Position numbers and translations under genes: made by a program. A model generated the notes under the pieces. That model did no database searches, was not told the origin of the DNA, and worked only from the letters and a program-made list of their open reading frames with translations. Positions 23,451 to 29,899 of a stretch of 29,899 nt of DNA are shown here, in pieces (the first letter of the stretch is position 1; every line of letters starts with the position of its first letter). Source of the DNA: Candidatus Avelusimicrobium cornigerorum (GTDB lineage Bacteria; Elusimicrobiota; Elusimicrobia; Elusimicrobiales; Elusimicrobiaceae); the NCBI GenBank assembly GCA_002309715.1, contig DBXW01000003.1, forward strand, positions 39,419 to 69,317, given 5' to 3'.

Positions 23451-24350
23451 ATGGATTATAAAAAAGAACTCAAAAATTTTTTCGGTGAGAATTGCCTTTT
23501 AGACGAATCTATGGGTAGCCATACCACGTACCGGACCGGTGGCCCGGTGGAAGCGTATGTCTACCCGAGTTCACCGGAAGATTGGGGCTTTGTATTAAAA
23601 CTTTCTGCTGCTTATAATATCCCGTTACATATCATTGGCTTTGGATCTAATGTGTTGGTTGGCTCTAAAGGGCTTAACGGAATCGTCTGCTCCACCAAAC
23701 ACATGAACGCTATTTCCCGCGATGGCAACCACATCAAAGCCCAAGCCGGAGCCGCATTAGATAAAGTCTGTGAAGAAGCATGCCGGGCAGGGCTTGCCGG
23801 AGTAGAAAAATTATCCGGCATACCGGGAAGCGTAGGCGGGGCTGTATATATGAACGCAGGGGCTTTTGGACAAGAAACTTTTGATACATTGGAATATTTT
23901 GACGTCATTGACAAACAGGGCAGACCGGCCACCTTACTTAAAGAGCAGATGCAATACTCCTATCGTCATGTAGAAGGGATAGAAGATTATATTGTGCTTT
24001 CCGCGTCATTTAAACTGACCAAATCCGATTTCCCGCAACTGCTAGAAACACGTAACGGAATTTTGCATAAACGTATTGAAAAACAACCGTTAGATTACCC
24101 CAGCGCAGGCAGTGTATTCAAGCGCCCCGCCAACGATTATGCTTCTCGGCTAATTGATGATACCGGATTGCGGGGGTTGTCGGTCGGCGGAGCAAAAGTT
24201 TCGGAAAAACACGCCGGATTTATTATCAATTTTAATCATGCTACCCCGGAAGATATCAAAACACTGATGATGCAAGTGCAACAAAAGGTAAAAGAAAAAC
24301 ACGGGATAGAATTAGAATTAGAACAGATTTTGTGGGGACAGTTTGAATAG
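23451..24350 (+). CDS. murB: UDP-N-acetylenolpyruvoylglucosamine reductase
   Basis: The FAD enzyme makes UDP-MurNAc in peptidoglycan synthesis. The 299-residue frame shows TTYRTGGPVEAYVYP, the FAD-binding GFGSNVLVGSKGLNGIV, AGAALDKVCEEACRAGL, the long block beginning EKLSGIPGSVGGAVYMNAGA, YSYRH (with the conserved Tyr-Arg), YPSAGSVFKRP (the Ser proton donor) and VGGAKVSEKHAGFIIN. Length and motif order fit the shorter type II MurB. The ATG at 23451 gives a typical N-terminus but has no good ribosome site. A GTG at 23424 overlapping the upstream gene is the alternative. Either way, translation is probably coupled to the barrel protein gene. It is followed by the tRNA-Asp unit. Confidence 0.95.
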   Translation: MDYKKELKNFFGENCLLDESMGSHTTYRTGGPVEAYVYPSSPEDWGFVLKLSAAYNIPLHIIGFGSNVLVGSKGLNGIVCSTKHMNAISRDGNHIKAQAGAALDKVCEEACRAGLAGVEKLSGIPGSVGGAVYMNAGAFGQETFDTLEYFDVIDKQGRPATLLKEQMQYSYRHVEGIEDYIVLSASFKLTKSDFPQLLETRNGILHKRIEKQPLDYPSAGSVFKRPANDYASRLIDDTGLRGLSVGGAKVSEKHAGFIINFNHATPEDIKTLMMQVQQKVKEKHGIELELEQILWGQFE

Positions 24351-24378
24351 TAGTTTTCCGTCGTAATTTGTAGAAAAG

Positions 24379-24408
24379 TTGACGCATAGCCCCGTTGTAA
24401 GATATAAT
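24379..24408 (+). promoter_or_regulatory. Sigma-70-type promoter of tRNA-Asp
   Basis: TTGACG (24379-24384), an 18-base spacer and TATAAT (24403-24408) lie 27 bases before the tRNA 5' end. Confidence 0.8.
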
Positions 24409-24435
24409 ATAAGTACGAAAGAATTTGAGTTGTTT

Positions 24436-24510
24436 GGAGTCGTGGTGTAGCCTGGTTAACACGCTGCCCTGTCAAGGCAGAGACCGCGAGTTCGAATCTC
24501 GTCGACTCCG
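24436..24510 (+). tRNA. tRNA-Asp (anticodon GTC)
   Basis: The 75-base gene starts GGAGTCG and ends CGACTCC plus discriminator G, a perfect 7-bp acceptor stem. The anticodon arm CTGCC-CTGTCAA-GGCAG carries GTC at 24471-24473, and the T arm is CGAGA-type with TTCGAAT in the loop. CCA is not encoded (GTATTT follows), unlike tRNA-Gly at 4115-4188, so CCA must be added by nucleotidyltransferase. It has its own promoter and terminator. Confidence 0.96.
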
Positions 24511-24537
24511 TATTTTAGTTTTTGGTTTTAAGCATAT

Positions 24538-24574
24538 ATCCCCGTTAGGATTAAGTCCCGACGGGGATTTTTTT
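24538..24574 (+). terminator. Terminator of tRNA-Asp
   Basis: ATCCCCG (24538-24544) pairs with CGGGGAT (24562-24568), with an inner AGG/CCC extension, followed by seven T. Confidence 0.85.
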
Positions 24575-24881
24575 ATGCGCCACTGATAGCATGGAAAATT
24601 TGGTGGATTTTCGTGCTTTTTGGTAAATATTCTCTTTTTATGCTGACAAGGGTAAGTAGGAAGTCGTGCACTTACTCATAAATATCTACGCATTCGCGCT
24701 TCTTCTAGGCCTAGAAGTCAAGTTGAAATACCCCGGCACCACATCTGTCGCTCCCTCGTGTTATGCTATATATATGCACACAAATGGACGTTTTTGTTGT
24801 AGCATATTGAGTCGGTAGCATAGCAAAAAATATCGTGGGCCCATTTTACTGTTAAACAACCTAACAACGATATTATGCCAC
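24575..24881. other. Gene-free, dyad-rich intergenic segment
   Basis: No coding frame with a credible ribosome site is seen on either strand. It holds several inverted repeats: GTAAGT/ACTTAC (24652-24657, 24670-24675), a perfect 16-bp palindrome CTTCTAGGCCTAGAAG (24702-24717), TATGCTA (24762-24768) against two TAGCATA copies (24800-24806, 24816-24822), and AATATCGT/ACGATATT (24829-24836, 24867-24874). It lies between the tRNA-Asp terminator and a bidirectional terminator. That could make it an untranslated RNA unit, a decayed element or a protein-binding region. No known RNA family was recognised. Confidence 0.5.
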
Positions 24882-24918
24882 AAAAAAGCGGAAGAGATTT
24901 TTCTCTTCCGCTTTTTTT
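24882..24918. terminator. Bidirectional terminator
   Basis: A 15-bp stem, AAAAAAGCGGAAGAG (24882-24896) with CTCTTCCGCTTTTTT, has an ATTTTT loop and seven T on the + side. On the minus strand it ends the gene at 24934; on the + strand it would end any RNA from the preceding intergenic segment. Confidence 0.9.
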
Positions 24919-24933
24919 AAAATCTTGTAGCAA

Positions 24934-25404
24934 CTAACGCGCGGCCGTACGGAAAAAGTTTCCTTTTACGTTGCGCACTAACTGCACGCGCCCAAGTGTT
25001 TTATCTGCTTGGACAATTAAATCTTTGGAAGTAGGGCTAATACGTTCTTCGTACGAACCGAAAATATCACCCTGTTTGATAAATCCAAGTTGTCCGTGGT
25101 TATTGATCTGCACTTCCAACTTAAGCGCACCATCTACACTCTCGGTCAGCAAATCTTCTTCCCCTAAATTAAATGCAAGCGGGAATTTCGGATCCACTAC
25201 CCGTTTAATGGCGACAGGTACATCGGCCTCGTTTTTAACAATAATCGCGCAAGCATTGTTATCGGCCTGCGCCAATGCCGTCAAACGTTCCGGCACGACC
25301 ACTGTACCCGATATATTAAAACGTCCTTCTTGAATTGTACGCTTCCAAGCATACCCAAAAACGAGTACACTTGCCAGCGCCAATGCTAATAGAAATTTCT
25401 TCAT
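24934..25404 (-). CDS. Anchored or exported protein resembling the C-terminal domain of CcmI (156 aa)
   Basis: An N-terminal hydrophobic segment (MKKFLLALALASVLVFGYA) is followed by a single domain of about 110 residues. The core ISGTVVVPERLTALA, then NNACAIIVKNEADVPVAIKRV, FPLAFNLGEEDLL and a closing KLEVQINNHGQLGFIKQGD, follows the pattern of the periplasmic C-terminal domain of the cytochrome c maturation protein CcmI. There GTV-V-P-L is followed by a 'A-R---PP-PLA--R' strand and 'PV-F-L-D---M' in my memory of the family. No CcmI TPR region and no other ccm gene is present. The resemblance is by eye and could be a generic beta-sandwich. The ribosome site is weak. The terminator at 24882-24918 ends it. 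Function unknown. Confidence 0.6.
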   Translation of the reverse strand: MKKFLLALALASVLVFGYAWKRTIQEGRFNISGTVVVPERLTALAQADNNACAIIVKNEADVPVAIKRVVDPKFPLAFNLGEEDLLTESVDGALKLEVQINNHGQLGFIKQGDIFGSYEERISPTSKDLIVQADKTLGRVQLVRNVKGNFFRTAAR

Positions 25405-25453
25405 AATACTATTCTAATCTTTTTTAGGCAATTTGGCAAGTGGTAATTTTAAA

Positions 25454-25490
25454 AAACAAAGGGGGGAAATTTAAATCCCCCCCTTTGTTT
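25454..25490 (-). terminator. Terminator of the SH3b protein gene
   Basis: AAACAAAGGGGGG (25454-25466) pairs with CCCCCC plus TTTGTTT (25478-25490). On the minus strand it is followed by TTTTTT. The pairing is strong in both directions. Confidence 0.85.
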
Positions 25491-25511
25491 AAAAAAACGG
25501 TTACGGGAAAA

Positions 25512-25979
25512 TTATTGCTTGAAAAATCCCCACAAGTTCGCGTTATATACCCACCCTTTGCATTTGCTGTCTTTAGCGTTGGCGGGTTCATCCACTACTT
25601 GAATCCATTTCCCTTTACGGGTTAAATATTTAAAAGGATACCCTTTCTCCACCGTGCAGACAATATCCGCATTGGAAGAAGGCTCTTTGCGCACGTTCAA
25701 ATCTACTTTAGCAGACATTCCGCCGGCCGGGCTTAATAAATCGGCCGAAATCCAACCGTTGTATCCTTCAAAATCTTTTATAAGCACCCACGTTTTATCT
25801 TCATTGGTTTTAAGCATCAAAACAGGTGTATAACGCCAAGCATAAAATTTGATGGCGCATTTAGTACCGGCGCATTTGCGGATATTGGCTCTTTTAGCAT
25901 TCACACTAGCGTATTTTTGGGCCGCAGCCGGAACAACAGTAAAAGCAATTAGTGCGATAAACGCAATAATTTTTTTCAT
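25512..25979 (-). CDS. Exported protein with two bacterial SH3 domains (155 aa)
   Basis: A signal peptide (MKKIIAFIALIAFTVVPAAA, cleaved before QKYAS) precedes two SH3b units. The first spans about 22-85 (SVNAKRANIRKCAGTKCAIKF, read as SVNAKRANIR then KCAGTKC, ending GYNGWISADLL). The second spans about 90-150 (VDLNVRKEPSSNADIVCTVEKG, read as VDLNVRKEPS then VCTVEKG, ending GWVYNANLWGF). Both end in the typical GW(I/V) strand. Cys pairs (KCAGTKC, and VC with KCKGW) suggest disulfides, fitting the periplasm. SH3b domains often bind peptidoglycan, so an envelope-associated role is likely. GAGGAG is well placed before the ATG. Single-gene unit. The exact ligand cannot be read. Confidence 0.9.
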   Translation of the reverse strand: MKKIIAFIALIAFTVVPAAAQKYASVNAKRANIRKCAGTKCAIKFYAWRYTPVLMLKTNEDKTWVLIKDFEGYNGWISADLLSPAGGMSAKVDLNVRKEPSSNADIVCTVEKGYPFKYLTRKGKWIQVVDEPANAKDSKCKGWVYNANLWGFFKQ

Positions 25980-26069
25980 AAATTCGGTCTCCTCTTATGC
26001 TAACTTCCTACTTTACAAGTATAGCAAATATTTCTTCTTTTGTGCGGCAATTTTTGTTTATAATCCTAT

Positions 26070-26098
26070 TTGGCGCTGAAGTCCAAAAAAGTTATAAT
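26070..26098 (+). promoter_or_regulatory. Sigma-70-type promoter of the NifU-like/PHP operon
   Basis: TTGGCG (26070-26075), a 17-base spacer and TATAAT (26093-26098) lie 29 bases before the ATG at 26127. Confidence 0.7.
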
Positions 26099-26126
26099 GA
26101 ATAAAATTAGTTAGGGAGACAAATAT

Positions 26127-26351
26127 ATGAAAAAACAAGTAGAAGAAGTTATCGCCCAAATCCGCCCCATTTTACAAGCCGACGGCGGGGATATACAACT
26201 CGTTAACGTAGACGAAACGACCGGGGTTGTTACCGTTACTTTACAAGGCCGTTGCGGCGGCTGCCCGCACGCACAAATGACGTTGCAAGCCGTGGTAGAA
26301 CGCAAACTTAAGGAAACCGTGCCCGGCGTAACCGCCGTTGAACGTGCTTAA
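26127..26351 (+). CDS. NifU C-terminal-domain Fe-S scaffold/carrier
   Basis: The 74-residue stand-alone NifU-C (Nfu) domain has the fold's helix-strand start (VEEVIAQIRPILQADGGDIQLV), split as VEEVIAQIRP and ILQADGGDIQLV. The conserved GRCGGCPHAQMTL follows with Cys43 and Cys46 as cluster ligands, then the helix QAVVERKLKETVPGV. It binds a 4Fe-4S cluster, probably at a dimer interface, and passes it to apoproteins in the cytosol. Length is normal for single-domain forms. TTAGGGAGA lies before the ATG. The next gene starts 3 bases after its stop, so they form an operon. Confidence 0.95.
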   Translation: MKKQVEEVIAQIRPILQADGGDIQLVNVDETTGVVTVTLQGRCGGCPHAQMTLQAVVERKLKETVPGVTAVERA

Positions 26352-26354
26352 TTT

Positions 26355-27170
26355 ATGCCCAAAATTGACCTACACACCCACTCCTCTTTTTCTGACGGAA
26401 CTTGCACACCGGAAGAAGTAGTGCATAATGCCTTAAAAGCAGGGGTGAGTGTGTTGGCCTTATCCGATCACGATACTACAGACGGAATCGCACAAGCCCA
26501 ACAAGTCTGCCGGGCACACAATCTTCCGTTTATTAGCGCCGTAGAAATAAGTACCCGCAAACACGACCATTTGCATTTTCTCGGTTACGGAGTAGATATA
26601 AACAATCTTTCTTTTCAAGAGTTTTTGGCCCAAAACCGCCAAAAACGGCGTGAGCGCATTTGTAAAATTATCGGCAAATTACAGCAAGCCGGCCTTGAAA
26701 TTACGGAAGAAGAAGTTTTTGCCCGCGCGCCGCATACGGTTTCGCGCGCCCACGTGGCTGATTTATTAAAAGCCAAAAAGATTGTTCCCACGCGACAAGA
26801 AGGTTTCCGCCGTTATTTAGTGCCGGGGCAAGTAGGATATGTGCGTTCCGCCGGAGTAACCGCCGTGGAAGCCATCACCCAAATCAAACGCGCAGGCGGA
26901 ATCGCCGTTATTGCACATCCCGGCATGGTAAGCGCGCATTGGAATTTTCCCATGTGGGTGGAAGCCGGATTAAAAGGCATAGAAGTTTTTTACCCGGCGC
27001 ACACCTATTCGTTAAAACAAGATTTGCTTGCTATTGCCCGCAAATACGGGTTGTTTTGTACGGGGGGCTCTGATTTTCACGGCCCGCGCGCGGGGCGCAT
27101 TGCCCGGCCCGGTGTGTATATTCCGCAAGACCATTACAACCGATTACAACATATCTTCTTTAATAAGTAA
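26355..27170 (+). CDS. PHP-domain phosphoesterase (RNase AM / TrpH type)
   Basis: The 271-residue PHP protein has all metal blocks: DLHTHSSFSDGTCTPEE (His6 and His8 region), ALSDHDTTDG, ISAVEIS, HLHFLGYGVD, IAVIAHPG and GGSDFHGPRAG. These match the YciV/TrpH family, which includes RNase AM and 3',5'-nucleoside bisphosphate phosphatase. Those enzymes degrade RNA from the 5' end or clear pAp-type nucleotides with a trinuclear metal centre. The inserted alpha-helical domain (QNRQKRRERICKIIGKL to about 160) is typical of this group. It is the second gene after the NifU-like gene and shares its promoter. The substrate within the family cannot be read. Confidence 0.93.
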   Translation: MPKIDLHTHSSFSDGTCTPEEVVHNALKAGVSVLALSDHDTTDGIAQAQQVCRAHNLPFISAVEISTRKHDHLHFLGYGVDINNLSFQEFLAQNRQKRRERICKIIGKLQQAGLEITEEEVFARAPHTVSRAHVADLLKAKKIVPTRQEGFRRYLVPGQVGYVRSAGVTAVEAITQIKRAGGIAVIAHPGMVSAHWNFPMWVEAGLKGIEVFYPAHTYSLKQDLLAIARKYGLFCTGGSDFHGPRAGRIARPGVYIPQDHYNRLQHIFFNK

Positions 27171-27202
27171 AATTCCCCGGTTAATTACCCCCGGGGAATT
27201 TT
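27169..27202. terminator. Bidirectional terminator
   Basis: A perfect 12-bp stem, AAAATTCCCCGG (27169-27180) with CCGGGGAATTTT (27191-27202), has a 10-base loop and a T-run on both strands. It separates the convergent PHP gene and the MFS-like gene, overlapping the end of the first. Confidence 0.93.
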
Positions 27203-29899
27203 TTATTGGGCAGGAGCCGCGTTATCTAAATTAGTAGGCGTGTGAGGCGGTTGATTGCGGCGGAATAGATTTTTAATTTTATTTACGGCCTTTCCGGCCT
27301 CATTTTGCAGCGTGCGTATCAAACTTGATTTTGCGAACATCCGGTAACTAAAAGCGAAACTTGCCAATAACGCAACACCGGAAATACTTAAATCCAAGGC
27401 GGGGATACCGGTCACTTCCACTAACTTACGCATCGGCATGGACAAAACAGCCGCAGCCGGCATCGTGTAATTGAGAATTAACGAGATAGCGCGTCTGTAT
27501 TTTTTTTGAGCCGATTTGGTCATAAAATCGTACATTTGGGTAAAAAAGTTCCCTACCCCGAAACTAGCCACTACTGCTCCGGCAATAAGCATCGGTACAC
27601 TTTCTCCGGCCCCGATCATAACACCCGTACCAACAGCGGAACACGTAGATGCAAACGTATACAAACTGCTACCGCTCATCCGTTTGCTTAACCAATTACC
27701 CACCAAACGGCCTAAAGACATAGAGCCATACAAAGCAAATGCGGTCAATGCATTGGCGGCATCTCCGCTGGGCATTAAATTACGAAGCGCAAACGCGAAC
27801 CCGTTAGAAACGCTTAATTCATGCATAGTAGCCAAAGTAGCGGCTATCGCCCCGGCTGCAATACCTTCCATTTTCCAAACAGTTCCCATCGTAACCGCGT
27901 GCGGATCCATAGCGGCAAATGTTTTTTGTAACACTTTTTGTGCCTGAGCCGCTTGCTCTTGAGAAACTCCTTTTTGAACAAGTTGCTCAAATAAATGATC
28001 CGCACTTTTTTGTTTCATATCGCGTACAAATTCTTTTTCGTCAAATTTAATTTTTTGGCGTTGCTTGGCCTTGAGGAGCAAATCAAGCGAAGTGTTAATA
28101 TCATCTACGGCTTTGGCAATATCTTTTTCTTCGAGAATTATTCCTGCTGCCCATTTATTAGCAAGCGGTCCGGTAGCACGCGCCATCGTATCATTAAATT
28201 GCCGTTCCAAAGCCCCTAATTGCGTTGGGATCGTGTCCTTAATTGCCGTCGTGCTTAAACGCCACGCCGTCCACGCGGCCAAGGCCGTGTAAGGCACATA
28301 ACTCATAGAGAAATCTAACCCTAATTCCACGCCGAAAGCCTTCTGAGCAACTGTATTGACCACCCAAGGCAATCCCAAGAACGCAAGCGTGCCCAAATTT
28401 TTAAACATTTGTGCCACTTGATACCATACCACCGCACCGCCCGGTTGCGTTTGCCGGGTGGCAAATACTTCTTTAAAACGTTCGGCCAGATGTTTCCAAG
28501 TATAGGCCCCTTGGGAAAGTTCCGGCCCTTCTTCTGCTTGTTTTTTCCGGTCCGAAACAACACCCACGTTAGCGCCAATGGCCAAGTTTTGGGCAAAGCG
28601 TACGATATTGGTTCCTATCGCAATGCTGGCAGTAGAAGTTAAAAACCCGGCCAATTGCAAGGGCGTCATCACGCCGGAACCCAAATGTCCGTATAACCCT
28701 GTTGCCAACGCAGACACTCCGCCGAACAAGAAGAATAAACTCCCGATGCGCAATACGGTAGATTCGCCGTATTTATCCACCACGGGACGTAAAAATCCAA
28801 CCAGCGCAGGGGTAAAGTTGTTAATACTGAACATAATACTGCTTGATGTAGAGGCATCAAAGGAAGAACGCGCGGCTAATTCAGGGGAAATGGTTTTGCC
28901 CATACCCAACATATTCATCGGCAGTAATTCGGCCAGTAGCGGCATTTTATTTTGGGTAGGGCGTACTTTAATAGTGAAAGGGACATTAGGTTGCGATTGC
29001 ATCATCCGAGCCCATAGTTTGCTATCGCCTTTGGGCAAGCGAACCGAATAGTTATGCAACAACGCCGGGGATTTGCCGTATTGCTCATAATAAATCTTCC
29101 CACTTTTTTTCACCATTATTTTACCTAAAGTAGGGTTGGCTTTTTTAGGTAACAATTTTCTATCCACTTGTGCGATAGTAGGAACGCCTTGCCCCCCTTC
29201 CAAATCCACTTCTAAATTAACCGCAGTTTGACGTTTGGCTTTAATGCGTTGTAATTTAATACGTAACGGGCGGGAGAGTTCCTCTCCGGGTTTGCCACGC
29301 AAGAGATGCCATAATGTGCCTTGCGCGTTGGACAATTCGCCGCTTGTCGGATTTAAAAGTTCAATAAAGAAACGGTTTAAATTTTCCGGTTTGAGTTTGG
29401 TGTCGCGTAATTGAAAAATATCTTTATCGGAAATGGTCAAACGGTTGTACCCGCTTGTCTTAAAAGAAGGGCTCATAATTACATTGACGTTATGTAAAAT
29501 TTTTTCACTATCGGTTTCTAACGTTAATTTAAAGCCTTGTTCTTCCACCGGCACGATGGCTTTTTCCACAGCCGGTACTTCGCCGGCTTCTTGCGGCACC
29601 GAGAATGTTTCATACACAATCGTAACATTATTATCGTGCAAACCGGGCTCTTCGGCTGCTTTAGAAACCGATTGGCGTTTAGGGATAAAGGGGAATAAAC
29701 CGCAATACAAATTGCTGCAGGGGGCCGTGGCTATCGTCATAGGGGCCGTTCCTTGTTTCACATTAGCGGAAGATTGTGCAGGCGGTTGGATTTTTTGTAC
29801 CGGGCGCACAGGCATTCTGGGCGTGCTTATTTTTTGGGCAATTTGGGAGAGAATTTCTTGTTTGCCCAGTGTCTCTTGTACGTGTCCGCGCAGTTCTTT
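27203..29899 (-). CDS. Giant MFS-like membrane protein with large soluble N-terminal region (5' end outside window)
   Basis: The frame runs to the window edge without a stop, so at least 898 residues; the ATG at 29815 is only an internal candidate. Counting from that ATG, residues about 1-300 are soluble, with a strand-rich segment of about 95-290 (QGFKLTLETDSEKIL, DKDIFQLRDTKLKPENLNRF, RPLRIKLQRIKAKRQ). From about 320 the protein is membranous, with roughly twelve hydrophobic segments in two blocks of six. The blocks are separated by a charged helical stretch of about 90 residues (ILEEKDIAKAVDDINTSL and a Lys-rich helix). FLRPVVDKYGES and LGRLVGNWLSKRM resemble the loop-2 motif of major facilitators in each half. 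I infer a transporter. The substrate, and the role of the soluble domain, are unknown. Confidence 0.75.
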   Translation of the reverse strand, partial: KELRGHVQETLGKQEILSQIAQKISTPRMPVRPVQKIQPPAQSSANVKQGTAPMTIATAPCSNLYCGLFPFIPKRQSVSKAAEEPGLHDNNVTIVYETFSVPQEAGEVPAVEKAIVPVEEQGFKLTLETDSEKILHNVNVIMSPSFKTSGYNRLTISDKDIFQLRDTKLKPENLNRFFIELLNPTSGELSNAQGTLWHLLRGKPGEELSRPLRIKLQRIKAKRQTAVNLEVDLEGGQGVPTIAQVDRKLLPKKANPTLGKIMVKKSGKIYYEQYGKSPALLHNYSVRLPKGDSKLWARMMQSQPNVPFTIKVRPTQNKMPLLAELLPMNMLGMGKTISPELAARSSFDASTSSSIMFSINNFTPALVGFLRPVVDKYGESTVLRIGSLFFLFGGVSALATGLYGHLGSGVMTPLQLAGFLTSTASIAIGTNIVRFAQNLAIGANVGVVSDRKKQAEEGPELSQGAYTWKHLAERFKEVFATRQTQPGGAVVWYQVAQMFKNLGTLAFLGLPWVVNTVAQKAFGVELGLDFSMSYVPYTALAAWTAWRLSTTAIKDTIPTQLGALERQFNDTMARATGPLANKWAAGIILEEKDIAKAVDDINTSLDLLLKAKQRQKIKFDEKEFVRDMKQKSADHLFEQLVQKGVSQEQAAQAQKVLQKTFAAMDPHAVTMGTVWKMEGIAAGAIAATLATMHELSVSNGFAFALRNLMPSGDAANALTAFALYGSMSLGRLVGNWLSKRMSGSSLYTFASTCSAVGTGVMIGAGESVPMLIAGAVVASFGVGNFFTQMYDFMTKSAQKKYRRAISLILNYTMPAAAVLSMPMRKLVEVTGIPALDLSISGVALLASFAFSYRMFAKSSLIRTLQNEAGKAVNKIKNLFRRNQPPHTPTNLDNAAPAQ

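Noticed and set aside
24575..24881. Known structured RNA (SRP RNA, 6S RNA, tmRNA, RNase P RNA)
   Set aside because: None of the conserved core sequences of these RNAs could be recognised on either strand.
27516..27947. Open frames on the + strand inside the MFS-like gene
   Set aside because: They are antisense to clear membrane-protein coding sequence and have no ribosome site or family resemblance.

Overview
The window is a stretch of ordinary bacterial chromosome with Gram-negative (diderm) traits: lipoproteins, a LptE-like LPS-assembly protein, an outer-membrane beta-barrel candidate, periplasmic FKBP and SH3b proteins, and type IV pilus genes. The pilin at 20406-20936, with its KKGFTLIELLVVVLIIGIL start followed by QYQKAVEKTRAAEM, looks like the expanded pilin family of gut Elusimicrobiota (Elusimicrobium and relatives). 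The many small lineage-specific membrane proteins and the very long MFS-like protein fit the same group. The phylum is an inference from family resemblance, not from a search.

Layout. 1-3211 (+): an envelope operon with the end of a COG3014-like gene, an LPP20-type lipoprotein, an FKBP prolyl isomerase, a membrane-anchored protein with STI1/DP-like helical repeats, and a small anchored protein, closed by a bidirectional terminator. 3272-5201 (-): an ankyrin-like periplasmic protein, tRNA-Gly(GCC), and a second anchored protein with DP/NP repeats. 5294-5683 (+): a YbgC-type thioesterase. 5755-11772 (-): gltX, a GYF_2-domain Pro-rich membrane protein, pilT and a secreted metzincin-like protease. 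11887-14594 (+): a membrane metallophosphoesterase translationally coupled to an exported GH3 (NagZ-like) enzyme. 14598-20936 (-): pilin, xerD-like recombinase, then leuS-lptE-holA-dedA, in which leuS-lptE-holA is the same order as in E. coli. 21086-22630 (-): phosphoglucomutase. 22733-24350 (+): an outer-membrane barrel candidate and murB, followed by tRNA-Asp(GTC). 24575-24933 is the only gene-free stretch above 300 bases. It is rich in inverted repeats. 24934-25979 (-): a CcmI-tail-like protein and a double SH3b protein. 26127-27170 (+): a NifU C-terminal domain protein and a PHP phosphoesterase. 27203 to the window end (-): a giant MFS-like protein with a large soluble N-terminal region, still open at the edge.

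The shared theme is envelope biogenesis and quality control (FKBP, LptE, murB, GH3, DedA, SH3b, lipoproteins) mixed with housekeeping genes (gltX, leuS, holA, pgm) and parts of the type IV pilus machinery (PilT, pilin). I see no CRISPR array, transposon, prophage or defence island. The most unusual signals are the two membrane-anchored proteins with STI1/DP-like repeats (one next to an FKBP), the stand-alone CcmI-like domain, the soluble-domain/MFS fusion, and the dyad-rich intergenic segment at 24575-24881.
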